64,000 bases of DNA, from the NCBI GenBank assembly GCA_033398695.1, contig CM065809.1, positions 170,428,501-170,492,500 of the forward strand. The letters run 5' to 3'. Numbering within the stretch: position 1 is the stretch's first letter; every line of letters starts with the position of its first letter. This document shows positions 33,601 to 45,029 of this stretch, one piece after another. The position numbers and the translations under genes are program-made. Under the pieces are notes generated by a model. That model was given only the letters and a program-made list of their open reading frames with translations. It had not been told where the DNA came from and ran no database searches. This DNA comes from Orobanche coerulescens (Eukaryota; Streptophyta; Magnoliopsida; Lamiales; Orobanchaceae).

Positions 33601-34321
33601 TTTCTAGATTATTAAGCCCCATGTCATGCTCAACGGTTAGAGCATCATGCAACGTGTCCCCTACATCATCATGAAAATATGTATCATTAACCAAAGAATC
33701 AATGCAATCAATAAAATTCACATCATGGGCAGCATAAATATGAGAAGGGATAGGAAGTGAACCGAACACGTTGATTTCCACGGTTTCGCCCAAGACGGTT
33801 ATGGTGACCTTTCCTTCATCAACATCGACGATTGTTTTTGTCGTACGCATGAATGGCCATCCTAGAAGTATTGTCCCTTCGTTTTCGCTTGTTCCGAAAT
33901 CGCTCATCTCCAAGATAACAAAATCGGCCGGAATCACCAACTTGTCCACTTGCACCAATAGGTCTTCAATGACTCCCTAGGGGTATTTCACCAACCTATC
34001 CGCCATTTGAAGAGTCATTATTGTCGGTTTGATTCCCCCGAGTCCAAGCCTCAAATAGGTCGAGTAAGGCATGAGATTCACACTTGCCCCCAAATCTAAC
34101 ATCCCACGAGCAACTTTCTTATCTCCCATAGTGATGTCGATCATAAAACTTCCGGGATTGCCTTTCTTTTGACCCCTCGCTTCTACCTCGTAGAGCACCA
34201 CTTTCTCGTTCCCATTGTATCTTCTTTTGTTGGAGGTCAACTCTTTGAAAAATTTTGTATAAGCGGGAATGTTCTTCACAACATCCAAAAGAGGTAAGTT
34301 GACATGAACCTTCGAAAGCAT
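30631..34321 (-). pseudogene. pol: Athila B pol: protease, RT, RNase H, integrase
   Basis: Domains in minus-strand order: protease (MLDLGASVNLMPYSTY, near 34105), reverse transcriptase ([13 protein letters not shown] near 32840, [10 protein letters not shown] near 32750), RNase H ([33 protein letters not shown]), integrase zinc region ([12 protein letters not shown]), core (SDRGTHFCN and [10 protein letters not shown]) and C-terminal domain to about 30634. Breaks are a stop near 33979, a frameshift near 33060, a stop near 32970 in RT, TGA at 31471-31473 and a TAG just below 30985, the last two at positions of Trp in relatives. It cannot encode a working polyprotein. Confidence 0.9.
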
Positions 34322-34366
34322 GTCGTAGATTTCGGAAAAGTGCTCATCTTGCTTTGCTTTTCTAAG

Positions 34367-36199
34367 TCAGCTCGGAAAAGGAATTGGTGGCTTATATGGT
34401 TGAGAAGATTTGTGAAGCTTGGAAGTCGAAGTTGCTTCGTCTATTTTCTCCTCTTGATTTCCCGACTCGTATTCTTTCTCATTGCCTCTTTCTTTTACTT
34501 CGGAATTAACTTCTTTATTAATCACTTTACTACTTCGGAGAGTGGTAATGGCTTGAGCTTGCTCGGGTTGACTTGGTAATTTACCCCTTTCTTGTCTACG
34601 TGTCTCGGTAGCAAGTTGCCCAATTTGAATCTCCATTTTCTTCATCGAAGCTTCTAAAGATTCGAACCTCTTATTGTTCTCCTCTCGGTTTTCCTTGCTC
34701 TCCTTAATGAATGCCGCAATACTCTCCTCAAGAGAGTTCCTTTGTTGTGGAGGTGGTTCACTTCGCGTTGGTTGTTGGGCTCGGTTTCCTCCGTTGTATT
34801 GAGCTTGGGCGCTTGTGTCGTATGGCATCGGGTTGTTGTTTCTCCATGAGAAATTCGGATGGTTTCTTAGCCCAGGATGATAAGTATTTGGGAGAGGTGC
34901 ATTTCTTATGTTTCCGCCATAATTATTTCTCCTCTCTTCCCATTCGGGCCTTCCCGTGCTTTGTCCCATAGCCGAATTAACTTGTTCGGTTTGTTCTCCC
35001 GGAAAAGTATGAGGGCATGAATTGGCATCATGTCCGGGTGCTCCGAAAATCTCGCAAACTCGTGAGCTAGAAGATTTATTTTGAGTCTTGAGTTGTCTTA
35101 GTTCATTTGTCAACTCATCGATTTTAGATTGCATCTCGTCCTTTTCGCTCACTTGGTGCACGGCTCCCCTACGAACACGTACACTTTTTTGTTGAGAATT
35201 GTCTCCCAATGTTTCATACACATCATATGCTTGTCTCTCCGTCAAACCCCAAAACGAACCACCGGCTGCATTATCTACCGCTCCTTGGCAATATTGAGTC
35301 AATCCGTCATAGAAGAATTGATTAAGTAGTTGAAGCGGATAGTGATGGTGTGGGCATTGAATGAGTAGCATTTTGAATCGATCCCATGCTTCGTGAAATG
35401 CCTCTCCGTCTTGTTATCCAAAAGTTGAGATTTGAGTTCTCAATTGCGTAGTCTTTGAATAGGAGAAGTACTTGGTAATGAATTTATCGTAAACTTCATC
35501 CCATGTTCTTAGTGAGCCGGGCGCCAAAGTCATCAACCATTGTTTCGCCCCATCCTTCAGTGTATAAGGGAAGCACTTCATCCTTAGTTGATCCTCGCTC
35601 AACCCATTTAATGGGAAGTTGTCAATCGCCACATAGAAGTCTCGGATGAATGATACCGGATCCTCTCGTGCTAATCCGTGAAATGAGGGCAATTGCTCGA
35701 TGTGAAATCCACTTATGTGGTAGTTCCTTGCGGCCGGTGCTAATTGGATGCATGAAATGGCGGTGTTCACCACGGGATTTGCATAGTCTCGCATTAGATG
35801 TTCGATCGGAGGTTGTTGCGGAATGTTGTAGTTTGCTTCCATCCCATATTGAGGTTCGGGATAATAATTTGCTCCATATTGCATTCCAACGGGTGGTTGT
35901 CTCGGATAGAAGTATCTCCCTTGTTGAGCTTCGGGTATCCCTTGATTGCGCCCAACATTCTCATATCTCGGAAACCTTGGTTAACGAATTTCTTCCTCAT
36001 CTATATTTTGTGCAACATTCTCAACCCTCGGTTGACGAGGGTTATCTTCTTGGAGCAAAAGTCGCTCTTCGAGATCCGGATTCACCTCGTCGTTTGCCAT
36101 TGATGTTGTGGCCATTATTTTTGGTGCTCTAATCCTTTGAACTTCGTCTATGGGGGGAAGAATCGGGTTACCCAACGATCTTCTACCAAGCATAAACAA
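34367..36199 (-). pseudogene. gag: Athila B gag
   Basis: The full Gag length is present in pieces: head (36199-35981), capsid region (35884-35414) and C-terminal region (35371-34367). The last part contains the knuckle CEIFGAPGHDANSC, in which the second of the four metal-binding residues is Phe instead of Cys, then an Asn/Pro/Gln-rich stretch and a coiled-coil-like Glu/Lys region. Stops occur near 35981, 35414 and 34367. The capsid region closely matches Athila A, which retains the first two positions as sense codons. Confidence 0.88.
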
Positions 36200-36311
36200 A
36201 AGAATTTAGAGCGAATTTTTAGACTTTTATCGAAAATAATGAAAACGGAGAAATGATCAAGAAAAACAATTCAACTATTATTAAAACAAGATCAAAAATT
36301 AAACGCCAATT

Positions 36312-36328
36312 CCCCGGCAACGGCGCCA
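36312..36328 (-). other. tRNA-Asp primer-binding site of Athila B
   Basis: The minus-strand TGGCGCCGTTGCCGGGG is complementary to the 3' end of plant tRNA-Asp, the usual Athila primer. It lies a few bases inside the 5' LTR. Confidence 0.92.
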
Positions 36329-36334
36329 AAAACT

Positions 36335-38106
36335 TGATGGACAAATTAAATACTCGCAAGTGTACGAATCGCTTTTGTAGGAAGCGGCAAGTAACTCCGA
36401 GGTCGATCTCTCGAGGAATTGGAAACGGTTTAAAATTCGATAATGTTCGGCAAATAGTCGAATGAACAAAAGTAAAATAAATTAAAATACAACATTAGTT
36501 CGATTGGATTACAATTACTAATGCATAAAATTAAATTAAACTAAGCGATAACAACACCAAATTAATTGCCGGATAATTGAGAGATAACAATAATGAGGTT
36601 GATATGGGAATTTAGAGTCACCGACATACACGTAATCAATTATTAGTTCCGATACTCAAATAAATAAGGTTTGGAATTATCGATTGCTCACGATTAAAAG
36701 AAATCCGTTTGATGGCGGTAATTCTAAAAAATCACGATTGTTCTCAACGAAAATAAGGGATACTCTTTTGATGGGGATGAATCCCTAACTAACAATCAAT
36801 TAACCGACTACTTTTGATGAGGTAAATCGTTAAAAGGTCGCGTGCAAAAGCTCGAGAACATTCACAATCGTTTCTTTCGGGTCGTTTGATGGCGAACACC
36901 GACAAAAACCCTCTATTTGAATAATAATAACAACAATGAAAAAGGTTTGATGATCTAAATCAAAAGTTCTTATACGAAGAACAAACAAGAGGAACAATCC
37001 CAAACTTTTACCCGGAAAATCAAAAGGAACTAACAATCCAAAACATGTGTGTGGCTATATCTAAAAACCCATATGAAAAGATTAGGTACACATGATTATT
37101 TCAACAACAATAATGGAAATTGTAAAACAAAACATGGTAGAAACTTCCCTTGTAAATGCCGAAATCGAATTCCCGATGAAGGTTTGATGATCTTCTTTCA
37201 AGAACTCACAACAAAATGATACAAGGAATTATTATATCTCACAAATGTATTTTTCACTCAAGAACATACAAGGAAGATGATGAAACAATCTCACTTTTTC
37301 CTCACTTTTTGGTGTTTTCTCCCTCAATCTTGTGTTTTTCACCCAAGAATATCTTCCACAAGATAAGCATATCCCAAAAATGGTCTCCACCTCCTTTTTT
37401 ATAGCCAAAAGTATCAAGAAAAGGCTTAAAGTTGTGCAAAAATGTCAAGGAAAATGACTTGCACCGAAAAGTGACACGGCCCGTGTCCTGGGACACGGCC
37501 GTGTCGTACTGCCCTGGATAAAGGAAAAGGTGTTCTGTATTGAGACTCGGCCGTGTCCCATGACACGGCCGTGTTGCACTGCACAGGAGAAGCAAAACCG
37601 ACTGGATCGGGTACGGCCGTGTCATAAAAGACACGGTCGTGTTGTACTCATCCGGAAATAGGATTTTTCACTGGAACGAGACCCGGTCGTGTTATATGGC
37701 ACGGCCGAGTTGTTTTCTTCCGGTTTTTGGTCTTTTTCGGCTTGATCCCTCGTTCTTGTATCAATACACCTCGGATTTTAGCATATGATATACCGTTTCG
37801 AAGCTAATTTCACGAGGAATTTATATCAAAGGAGAACACATCTCAATTTGGAGTGGAGATTCTGGAATTTAGGAGATTCGGCCGATACTACTTCAATCTT
37901 TCGTCGTTTTAGGCCCCGTTTTAGCTCTTGATCGTCATAAACTCCAATATTAGCTATGAAAACGCATATTTCACCACAATCTTCGCTTGGTTACCTATAA
38001 ATTAAAAACACAACATACCATGCATAAAAGAGAACAAAAATACTAAAAAGCAAACAAAAACACGACTAGAGAGAACAGAATGAGTCGATCAAGAATCGAC
38101 TCATCA
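36335..38106 (-). repeat. 5' LTR of Athila B
   Basis: 1772 bases, TGATGAG...CCATCA on the minus strand, matching 24712-26479 with few differences. It has a hairpin at 38081-38103, a GACACGGCCGTGTC array (37470-37710), a TATA box at 37393-37406 and an AT-rich leader. The flank from 38107 is element 3 LTR sequence, starting atacg. Confidence 0.93.
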
Positions 38107-38398
38107 ATACGTTATCAAATAACCAAACTGAAGTTCACAACACGTCTAACAAAGTTAAACAAACCTACGGGAAACATGAAGCGACAGTTTCGAACGAGAT
38201 TCGCAAGAATCAAACTCAAGTGCGGAAAAGTCTCTAAGAAGCACGGAACCCAACAAAACGACACCGAAACGAACTCGGATGTCAAAAGGTACAGAATTAA
38301 TCATTCTCATAATGAAGAAATGATCACAAGCAAGTCGCTAAGATGGACTTCCACCAAAAAAAGAAAATTATCGGAAATAAAAAATTATGGATATTACA
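38107..38398 (-). repeat. 3' LTR of element 3, first 292 bases
   Basis: On the minus strand it begins TGTAATATCC at 38398. It resembles the start of the solo LTR, LTR Y and the 5' LTR at 60377, including a run similar to 60100-60340. It is cut at 38107 by Athila B. Confidence 0.88.
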
Positions 38399-38414
38399 TA
38401 CTACCCCCCTTAAA
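38399..38414 (-). other. Polypurine tract of element 3
   Basis: On the minus strand a purine tract TTAAGGGGGGTAGTA directly precedes the LTR start, downstream of a TTTCAGGACGAAACTTC stretch typical of this group. Confidence 0.8.
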
Positions 38415-38829
38415 AGAAGTTTCGTCCTGAAACTTAAAATAAGTAGGAAGGAGCATTATCCCACCAGAAACATCTAAACGGGATACACAAGAACCGAAAA
38501 ACTTGTGCCCATCGGCGAAAAGTTACAAAGAACGCAAGGGAACATACGGTGTGAAATCACGCTCAACAACAACCATCACAATGTCACAGGCAGAGACATA
38601 ATAAAACCAACAAATATCGAGTATCACCAAACAGATAGCACAATCAAGTCAATTATCCGAACAATCACAAAACAGGAGATACTTATTACAAGAAAACATA
38701 CACAGTCAAGAAAATAGAAAATAAACACAAAACGATCCGCGAGGGTAACCATGAAGAACTCCGACCACGCCGAAATTCTCGAAAACCACACTAGGCATCT
38801 CCATGTACTTTTGGAGTAGAGACGCAAAC

Positions 38830-39578
38830 TCGATCTCCAAACCTCTCAGCTACCGTCTCACAATGCGCGGTTCGGTGTCCCAAATGACCGCAATCGAAAC
38901 AGCTGACTAATGGTGAACGACCATTCTTCGCTGTACGAGATCGAACAACAACAATCGGTCAACAACGATCGAACGACAATGATCGAACAACAACGATCGA
39001 ACAACAACGGACGAACAACAACTCTGAAGTTCACAATTCAACTCATGACATTAAAAGAACTTGTAGAAACTAAAAGACATTAATTTCGAACAAGGTTCAC
39101 AAAAATCGAACCGAACTCGGAAAAGTCACAACGATAAACAGATTGATTCGAAATAAAATCACAACCCGTTCGAACGATAAAAATCGAAGAACATAACAAG
39201 TTCAAAAAGTATCAACAAGCACGAGTGAGTCGATAGAATTGAAAAAAAAATGCAGAAGTCAAAACTAATACGGGTATTACATTCAACCTCTTTTAAAAGA
39301 AGTGTCGTCCCCGAGACTCACAACAATGAAAGCAAGGTAACAACACAACAAACAACTGACAGAAACATCTTTCAAGGGCCTCTTAGAGTCGATCCTGATA
39401 TCTGTGCTGAAGTCTGTGTCCCGTAAGACTCGGTAACTAACTCGCAAAACTGGATTCTTTGTCCCTCGAGTCCACACTTGTAACACGCTACTGGCGGGGA
39501 AGGACAATATGCACGTACATGTCCCAGCACATTATGGTTGAAACATCTCGGCATACCAAATAAGTAACCACTCAGCAC
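38830..39578 (-). pseudogene. gag: gag zinc-knuckle fragments of element 3
   Basis: Minus-strand pieces only. The first (39578-39372) contains CFNHNVLGHVRAYC and CYKCGLEGQRIQFC, two knuckles each lacking one ligand (Cys to His, His to Gln). A third, complete CCHC knuckle CFDCGHLGHRTAHC lies at 38901-38860 and is followed by ETVAERFGDRV. The fragments resemble the end of the gag in element X (55810-55947). Between them, at 38930-39020, is a short array of CGAACAACAACGAT-like units. The capsid part of Gag is missing. Confidence 0.75.
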
Positions 39579-41134
39579 GACAGAAAATCATAATACATAA
39601 CACATACAATGATTGCCATCGTAAGGCAACCCACATACACAAAATCATAGCAACGACGACATTCGTTCGGTGATTTCAATGGCCCGAACTATAACCAACA
39701 CATAATTACAAAATATCATGAAACAATCACATATGTACACAATCATACAAACCCAAGCTCTAACAGCTTGCACAGGTGCGATAACATGCAAATCAACACG
39801 AAGCAACAAACATTTAATACCAACATCACACCTCTCACAGAGGGCTAACACAACGAATGTGTGGCGAACGACTCAACGCTCACACCATCAATTCAATAAC
39901 AACTTGGAGGGCCAACACCCTAATGACAATACTAACGTCATATACATATTCCCTGACCGCAAATAGGAAATGATAGGTTTTAAAAACGAAACCACATTTT
40001 GCAAAAATTTGGAAACACCAGTTGAACTTAAGTATCACATTTCGAAAAAGTAATACAAACGTCGTTATCGAGACTTTGAGAAATCGTTTTGCGTTTGGTA
40101 AAAACGAAGACATCTTTCTTTTAGTTAAAAACTTTTAGAAATATTCGACCTTCAGGTCTAATCAAATGCGTTTCTAAGTTACTGAGAATATCTCAAAATA
40201 GTTTGGTCCTCAAAGCGGAGGGATTTTGAAACATATAATTGTACTAGTAGGCATCTTGAATATACTGCGAGGAAATAATTCATTTTAAAAGTACGTCTCG
40301 AAATTTATTCTCTAAAACACTCAATCCTTTCAAAAATTCATTAGGCCAAAATGCTCAAAAACTCACACGTAACAAAATATACGTTAAGCCTCTGCTCGTA
40401 CGTATCGACAAAACAGTTTAGAAAATCAGTGTTTCCAAAATAAAAACCCAAATTTTCTATTATAGCGCTATGGGCCCCACGCCGGAACCCACAAGGCTAA
40501 AAATTATTTTCATAACCATTTCAAATACGCCAAAAAGGCCAATGATGGTCATATCTTTCAATTACTCGAATACTTTCTAAAAATATCCAAATATCGTCAT
40601 AATAAAAAAAATCCCATTTAAAACTTCAAGGCCAAAATGCTAAAACTCGACAGTTTTAAAATATTCGTTTAACCACCGCTTATATATGTAACAAAATTGT
40701 TTAGGGAATCAGTTTTACGAAATAGACCCAAGTTTGCAAAATACCAAAAGGCCAATTTAAAAGTATACACGCAACGGATATAAACATAGTAAAAGAATAC
40801 ATTTGCAGCGGAATCACTCCTCATATAAACAAAATATGAGAGTCAAATAAACGCATATCACGAAATCAAAATCTACATAAAGATTCTATCATTTAACAAA
40901 TACTCACATAAGTAGCTTGTGTCATACGAGGCACAACACAAAGAAGGGAGACTTACATCCACAGGTCGCACGGAGATGATGGCTGCACCACGATACTAAT
41001 CACAACTAATCACAATTGACCACAACGGATCACAATGATCACACTTGTTTACAATTGCTCACCCGGGTGACACGACAAGACACGACTCGACAAGACACAA
41101 CTAGACCCAAATGCCTAGATTTTCGCAAACCTAA
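39579..41134 (-). other. Interior of element 3, non-coding
   Basis: AT-rich sequence with no reading frame that I recognise. On the minus strand the first 200 bases after the primer site include GTGATTAGTATCGTGG and GATGTAAGTCTCCC (about 41007-40950), a leader also present in element X at 53866. The rest shows only decayed sequence. Confidence 0.55.
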
Positions 41135-41146
41135 GCTCTGATACTA
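41135..41146 (-). other. Met-tRNA primer-binding site of element 3
   Basis: The minus-strand TAGTATCAGAGC differs from the plant initiator Met-tRNA site by one base. It lies four bases inside the LTR end at 41151. Confidence 0.88.
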
Positions 41147-41150
41147 TTTA

Positions 41151-43090
41151 TGTAACACCCCCAATCCACTCATAGATATTACACGCCGTAGACCCCTCTT
41201 AAGCAAGGATCTACCAGGCAGGAGACTACAAAACAGAACCCACACATGGTCAACTTGACCAAAACATAAAACCGTAGACCGATTAGGTCTCTCAAAACAC
41301 AACATAGCAGTACAGCAGATAAACCAAAATACAACTCGATCACAAATTACACAACATGTACATCCTCTTAAGGATGACAAAGAAACTAAAAATAAACACT
41401 CAGACCGACAGATCACTGACGGACAACCGACTACAATTATGACTAGTATCGATGCTTTACATCATCCTCCAAGTCGATCCTGTGGTTGCTCTCTCCAATC
41501 AGGACACCTGAAAATAATTATAAAATAGTCCCCAACGAGGGGTTAGTGATGGAAATCGCTAGCAAGTAACCAAGCTATAAAGTTATACATCAAGAATACA
41601 ACCGTTATAAAAATAACGTTTTAACAAGGTAGTAACACGATCTCCAAGTCTAAATTCCTTTTGAAACAGTTTCCTTTAGGAATTATCATAAGACTGACTC
41701 CATAACACATTTAAGAGAATAATTGAAGACTTTGGGGGTCTCAATGTAAAATCATGAAAGATTTATAATTCTTCTTTTCAAAAGAGTTTATCAAAAACGT
41801 CGAAATAATTATATTCACAATCAAGTCTCAACGACTAATTAAAAATACAGGTACGTCTGGGACCCAAGGTCTAAATATTCGCAAAACAAGCACGAGACTC
41901 GCCTAGGACCAGGGCTACATCACTGGTCCCATTCGAGGCCTCTATGGACCCTCCCGGACTGGCTATATAAACAATATCAAATCATATCAACTAGCCGTAC
42001 TCGCAAGCACGCGCTGCCGGATGCCTCACGGGTCCCTACCCGGGTAACATCTCAAACACGCCCTTAAGTTATCTTTACATTGTACTCACAAGTGACGATT
42101 CTCGGAGCCCCCTCCAGATCTACCCGATTACATAACATTATGTTCAAAACATATCAACTGGCCGTACTCGCAAGCACGCGCCGCCGGAGGCCTCACGGAT
42201 CCCTACTCGGCTAACATCTCAAACACGCCCATAAATTATCTTGACATCGCACTCGCAAGTGACGATTCTCGGAGCCCCATCCAGACCTACCCTATGAGAT
42301 AACCTTATGGTCAAAACATATCAACTGGTCGTACTCGCAAGCACGCGCCGCCGGAGGCCTCATGGGTCCCTACCCGGGTAATATCTCAATTCACCAAGAT
42401 ACACAACAACAAAGGTACAATATTCATCACCATCGCAAACACGTAAAACATAAGTTAACGCATCAGACACCACCACAAGGGCACAACATTCACATGACAC
42501 CATCATTCGGAAAAAAGGCTAACAAGCGAATAATGCAAATATTCCATAATTCCTCGGATAACTACTCATTTCTAGTATCCGTTTTAAGCAAACCACAACA
42601 TCAAATGGTTGTTACCATTTCTCATGAACTCAAGTTTACGTTCGTATTTACTTTCGTAGAAATCACTTATTCATTTAAAAGTAAATTATAATTCAATGTT
42701 CAATCACTAACAAGTCCACATTACATTCACGACAAATTACATTCTCAAAGTATAAAGAATATTGACGAGATATTCGCCTCAAGTCCAAAGCACACGAAAC
42801 AACGGGAAAACTCGACCGGAAACCCTTGATGAGGACGGCGACGAACAGAAGGGTCCGATATGAGCTCTTCGCAAGGAACTCGACCCTAACATCATATTAT
42901 TAATAAATCAACGATAGTACGAGAAAGAATAATCGTAGAACGCCCGAAACCCCTCTATGACATTCTACCGGACACATTCAAGGCAACTCATCAAAATGAT
43001 GAATCCTTAGTAATCAAACCATTATACAACAAGAAAATTGGTAGAATACAACTTAATTATCGATAATCCATCACTAATCTAGGTTATTAC
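41151..43090 (-). repeat. 5' LTR of element 3, downstream piece
   Basis: This piece ends (minus strand) GGGTGTTACA at 41151. It is interrupted at 43090 by element X, with the target duplication attac at 43086-43090 and 59417-59421. It contains an acceptor-like TTTTCAG at 41510, a CCCC/GGGG stem-loop near 41530 and three tandem units (41995-42390). Confidence 0.9.
41995..42390. repeat. Tandem repeat, period 167 bases, in LTR of element 3
   Basis: CCGTACTCGCAAGCACGCG recurs at 41995, 42162 and 42329 (third copy with one change), exactly 167 bases apart. Each unit contains GGAGGCCTCACGGGTCCCTA-like sequence. The third unit is partial. Confidence 0.88.
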
Positions 43091-43379
43091 TGTAATACCC
43101 GAGACCTTCGTTCCGGTTTCATTGAACTTTTCTTCGGTCGAGCGGATTGTTGTCGTCCACGTCTTTGGAAACGTGTGCTTGTGTTGTGGTATGTTAGGTT
43201 TCGTAGCCTGCTTGTTATTGCTTTGAATCTTAGACGGTGCGTTAGTGTGATCGAGACGTCATCAGGCATCTAACCGGACTGCCGGATGGTGGGCTGGGTC
43301 GAGTTACGGCTATAAGGCGTGGCTGATTACGGCCATAAGATGTTCGCACATCTTGGGCAGCAACCTTGGGGAACTCGGT
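43091..43379 (+). repeat. 5' LTR of element X, piece 1
   Basis: Matches 56740-57030. It begins TGTAATACCC and enters the TTACGGCCGTAA-like array near 43300. It is interrupted by the Cassandra tandem with target duplication tcggt (43375-43379 and 44358-44362). Confidence 0.93.
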
Positions 43380-44357
43380 TGTCACATCCCGGGACCCCTC
43401 CGCCGTAGCATGATATTGTCCGCTCTGGGCGCTCTCCTCTGAGCTGGCCCTCACAGTTTTGTTTCTGGGAACCCAGCAAGCAGCTTCCCAGGAGGTCACC
43501 CATCTTGAGACTGCTCCTCGCACCAGCACACTTAACTTCGGAGTTCTCATCACCCCGAAGCCACTGGGCTCCCAAAAGGCCTCATGCTATAAGGAGTTCC
43601 ACACGCACATATAAGGCACGTCGCCCGCTCTCTGCTAGTCGGTGTGGGATATCACAATCCGCCCCTCCTCAAAGGACCCGACGCCTCGTCGCCACACTCG
43701 CACGACACGGCAGAGTGGCTCCGATACCAAATTGTCACATCCTGGGACCCCTCCGCCGTAGCATGATATTGTCCGCTCTGGGCGCTCTCCTCTGAGCTGG
43801 CCCTCACGGTTTTGTTTCTGGGAACCACCATCCTGAGACTGCTCCTCGCACCTGAGACTGCTCCTCGCACCAGCACGCTTAACTTCGGACTTCTCATCAC
43901 CCTGAAGCCACTGGGCTCCCAAAAGGCCTCATGCTATAAGGAGTTCGACACGCACATATAAGGCACGTCGCCCGCTCTATGCTAGTCGGTGTGGGATATC
44001 ACAATCCGCCCTTCCTCAAAGGACCCGACGCCCTCGTCGCCACACTCACACGACACGGCAGAGTGGCTCCGATACCAAATTGTCACATCCCGGGACCCTT
44101 CCGCCGTAGCATGATATTGTCCGCTCTGGGCGCTCTCCTCTGAGCTGGCCCTCACGGTTTTGTTTCTGGGAACCCAGCAAGCAGCTTCCCAGGAGGTTAC
44201 CCATCCTGAGACTGCTCATCGCACCAGCACGCTTAACTTCAGAGTTCTCATCACCCCGAAGCCACTGGGCTCCCAAAAGGCCTCATGCTATAAGGAGTTA
44301 GACACGCACATATAAGGCACGTCGCCCGCTCTCTGCTAGTCGGTGTGGGATATCACA
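43380..44357 (-). mobile_element. Tandem Cassandra TRIM: three LTRs, two interiors
   Basis: Cassandra is a very short non-coding retrotransposon whose LTR contains 5S rRNA-like sequence. Three LTRs (43380-43656, 43733-44003 and 44081-44357) alternate with two 77-base interiors. Each interior carries on the minus strand TGGTATCGGAGC, a Met-tRNA primer site, beside the LTR. LTR ends read TGTGATATCCCACA and TGTGACA on the minus strand. The single pair of target duplications tcggt encloses all three LTRs, so the tandem either arrived as one unit or arose in place by unequal recombination. Confidence 0.92.
43468..43545 (-). other. 5S rRNA-like segment of Cassandra LTR 1
   Basis: The minus strand contains AACTCCGAAGTTAAG followed by GATGGGTGACCTCCTGGGAA, matching the internal promoter part of plant 5S rRNA (A box and C box regions). 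Equivalent segments are in LTR 2 (about 43815-43895, with a small local duplication) and LTR 3 (about 44168-44246). It is not a full 5S gene; it covers roughly the 3' two thirds. Confidence 0.88.
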
Positions 44358-45029
44358 TCGGTTACAACCGTAAGGAGTGTTCGGTTACGGCCGTAATGCT
44401 GCATTACGGCCGCAAGGCATGGGACGGTTACGGCCGCAATGCGCCAGCATATTTTGGGCAGTAGCCCGAGAGCCGGGTTACGGCCATAAGGGGGTGCCGA
44501 GTACGGCCGTAAGGGGTGCCGGGTACGTACGTAAGGCAGAGGCCGGTACGTACGTAAGCGACATTGACCGAGTTACGATCGAAAGGGGTGGCCGGTTATG
44601 GCCGTAACATGATCGGCCATAAATAGGCCTGGGCGACGGGCAGACCTCATTTCACTTCTTGTTGCAGTTGACGGTCGGGAGAGACGGGAAATCAGATTCT
44701 TGGCCGATTCTACTCAATTTCTGGGCATTTGGAAGGTTTTTGTCGATTATATCAACATCAAATCCTTGTTCTTCGTCGGATCGAAGTATTTCTTCCTTAG
44801 AACCTTAGTTGTGTAATTTTTGGGGGTTTCTTCGTGATTCTTCGATTTAAGCCGAGATTGATGAATTGATTATGAAATTCTTGTTGTCTTGGTCATAATC
44901 TTCGGATTTTGTAACTCGTTTATCGATTTTTATCACTCGGAACATGATTCTCGATTTCTTTGAAGAAACCCTCGTATCCTTGTTGTTTTAGGATCGATTC
45001 GGATTCCGATTAGTGTTATTGATTCGTGG
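44358..45029 (+). repeat. 5' LTR of element X, piece 2
   Basis: Continues the LTR after Cassandra and matches about 57025-57660. It contains TTACGGCCGTAA-like and TACGTACGTAAG-like words (44360-44600), the TATA box ATAAATA between two GGCC (44615-44629), a leader and a weak donor-like site near 44776. It stops at element Y; duplication cgtgg (45025-45029) pairs with catgg (52837-52841). Confidence 0.92.

Larger units (their letters stand above)
24712..38106 (-). mobile_element. Athila element B, full-length but inactive
   Basis: This 13.4-kb minus-strand Athila has a 5' LTR (36335-38106), tRNA-Asp primer site, gag (36199-34367), protease-RT-RNase H-integrase (34321-30631), a spacer with an internal promoter-like block, the Athila ORF (29461-28079), a 1.6-kb 3' untranslated stretch, polypurine tract and 3' LTR (24712-26479). 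Every coding region has stops or frameshifts. It is inserted in the 3' LTR of element 3, whose sequence begins at 38107. Confidence 0.92.

Noticed and set aside
43468..43545. A functional 5S rRNA gene
   Set aside because: Only part of 5S is present, embedded in each Cassandra LTR; the 5' third is missing and the rest is altered.
43242..44276. Minus-strand frames of 76-103 codons in three similar copies
   Set aside because: They are translations of the Cassandra LTRs, which are non-coding; the repetition is that of the tandem.
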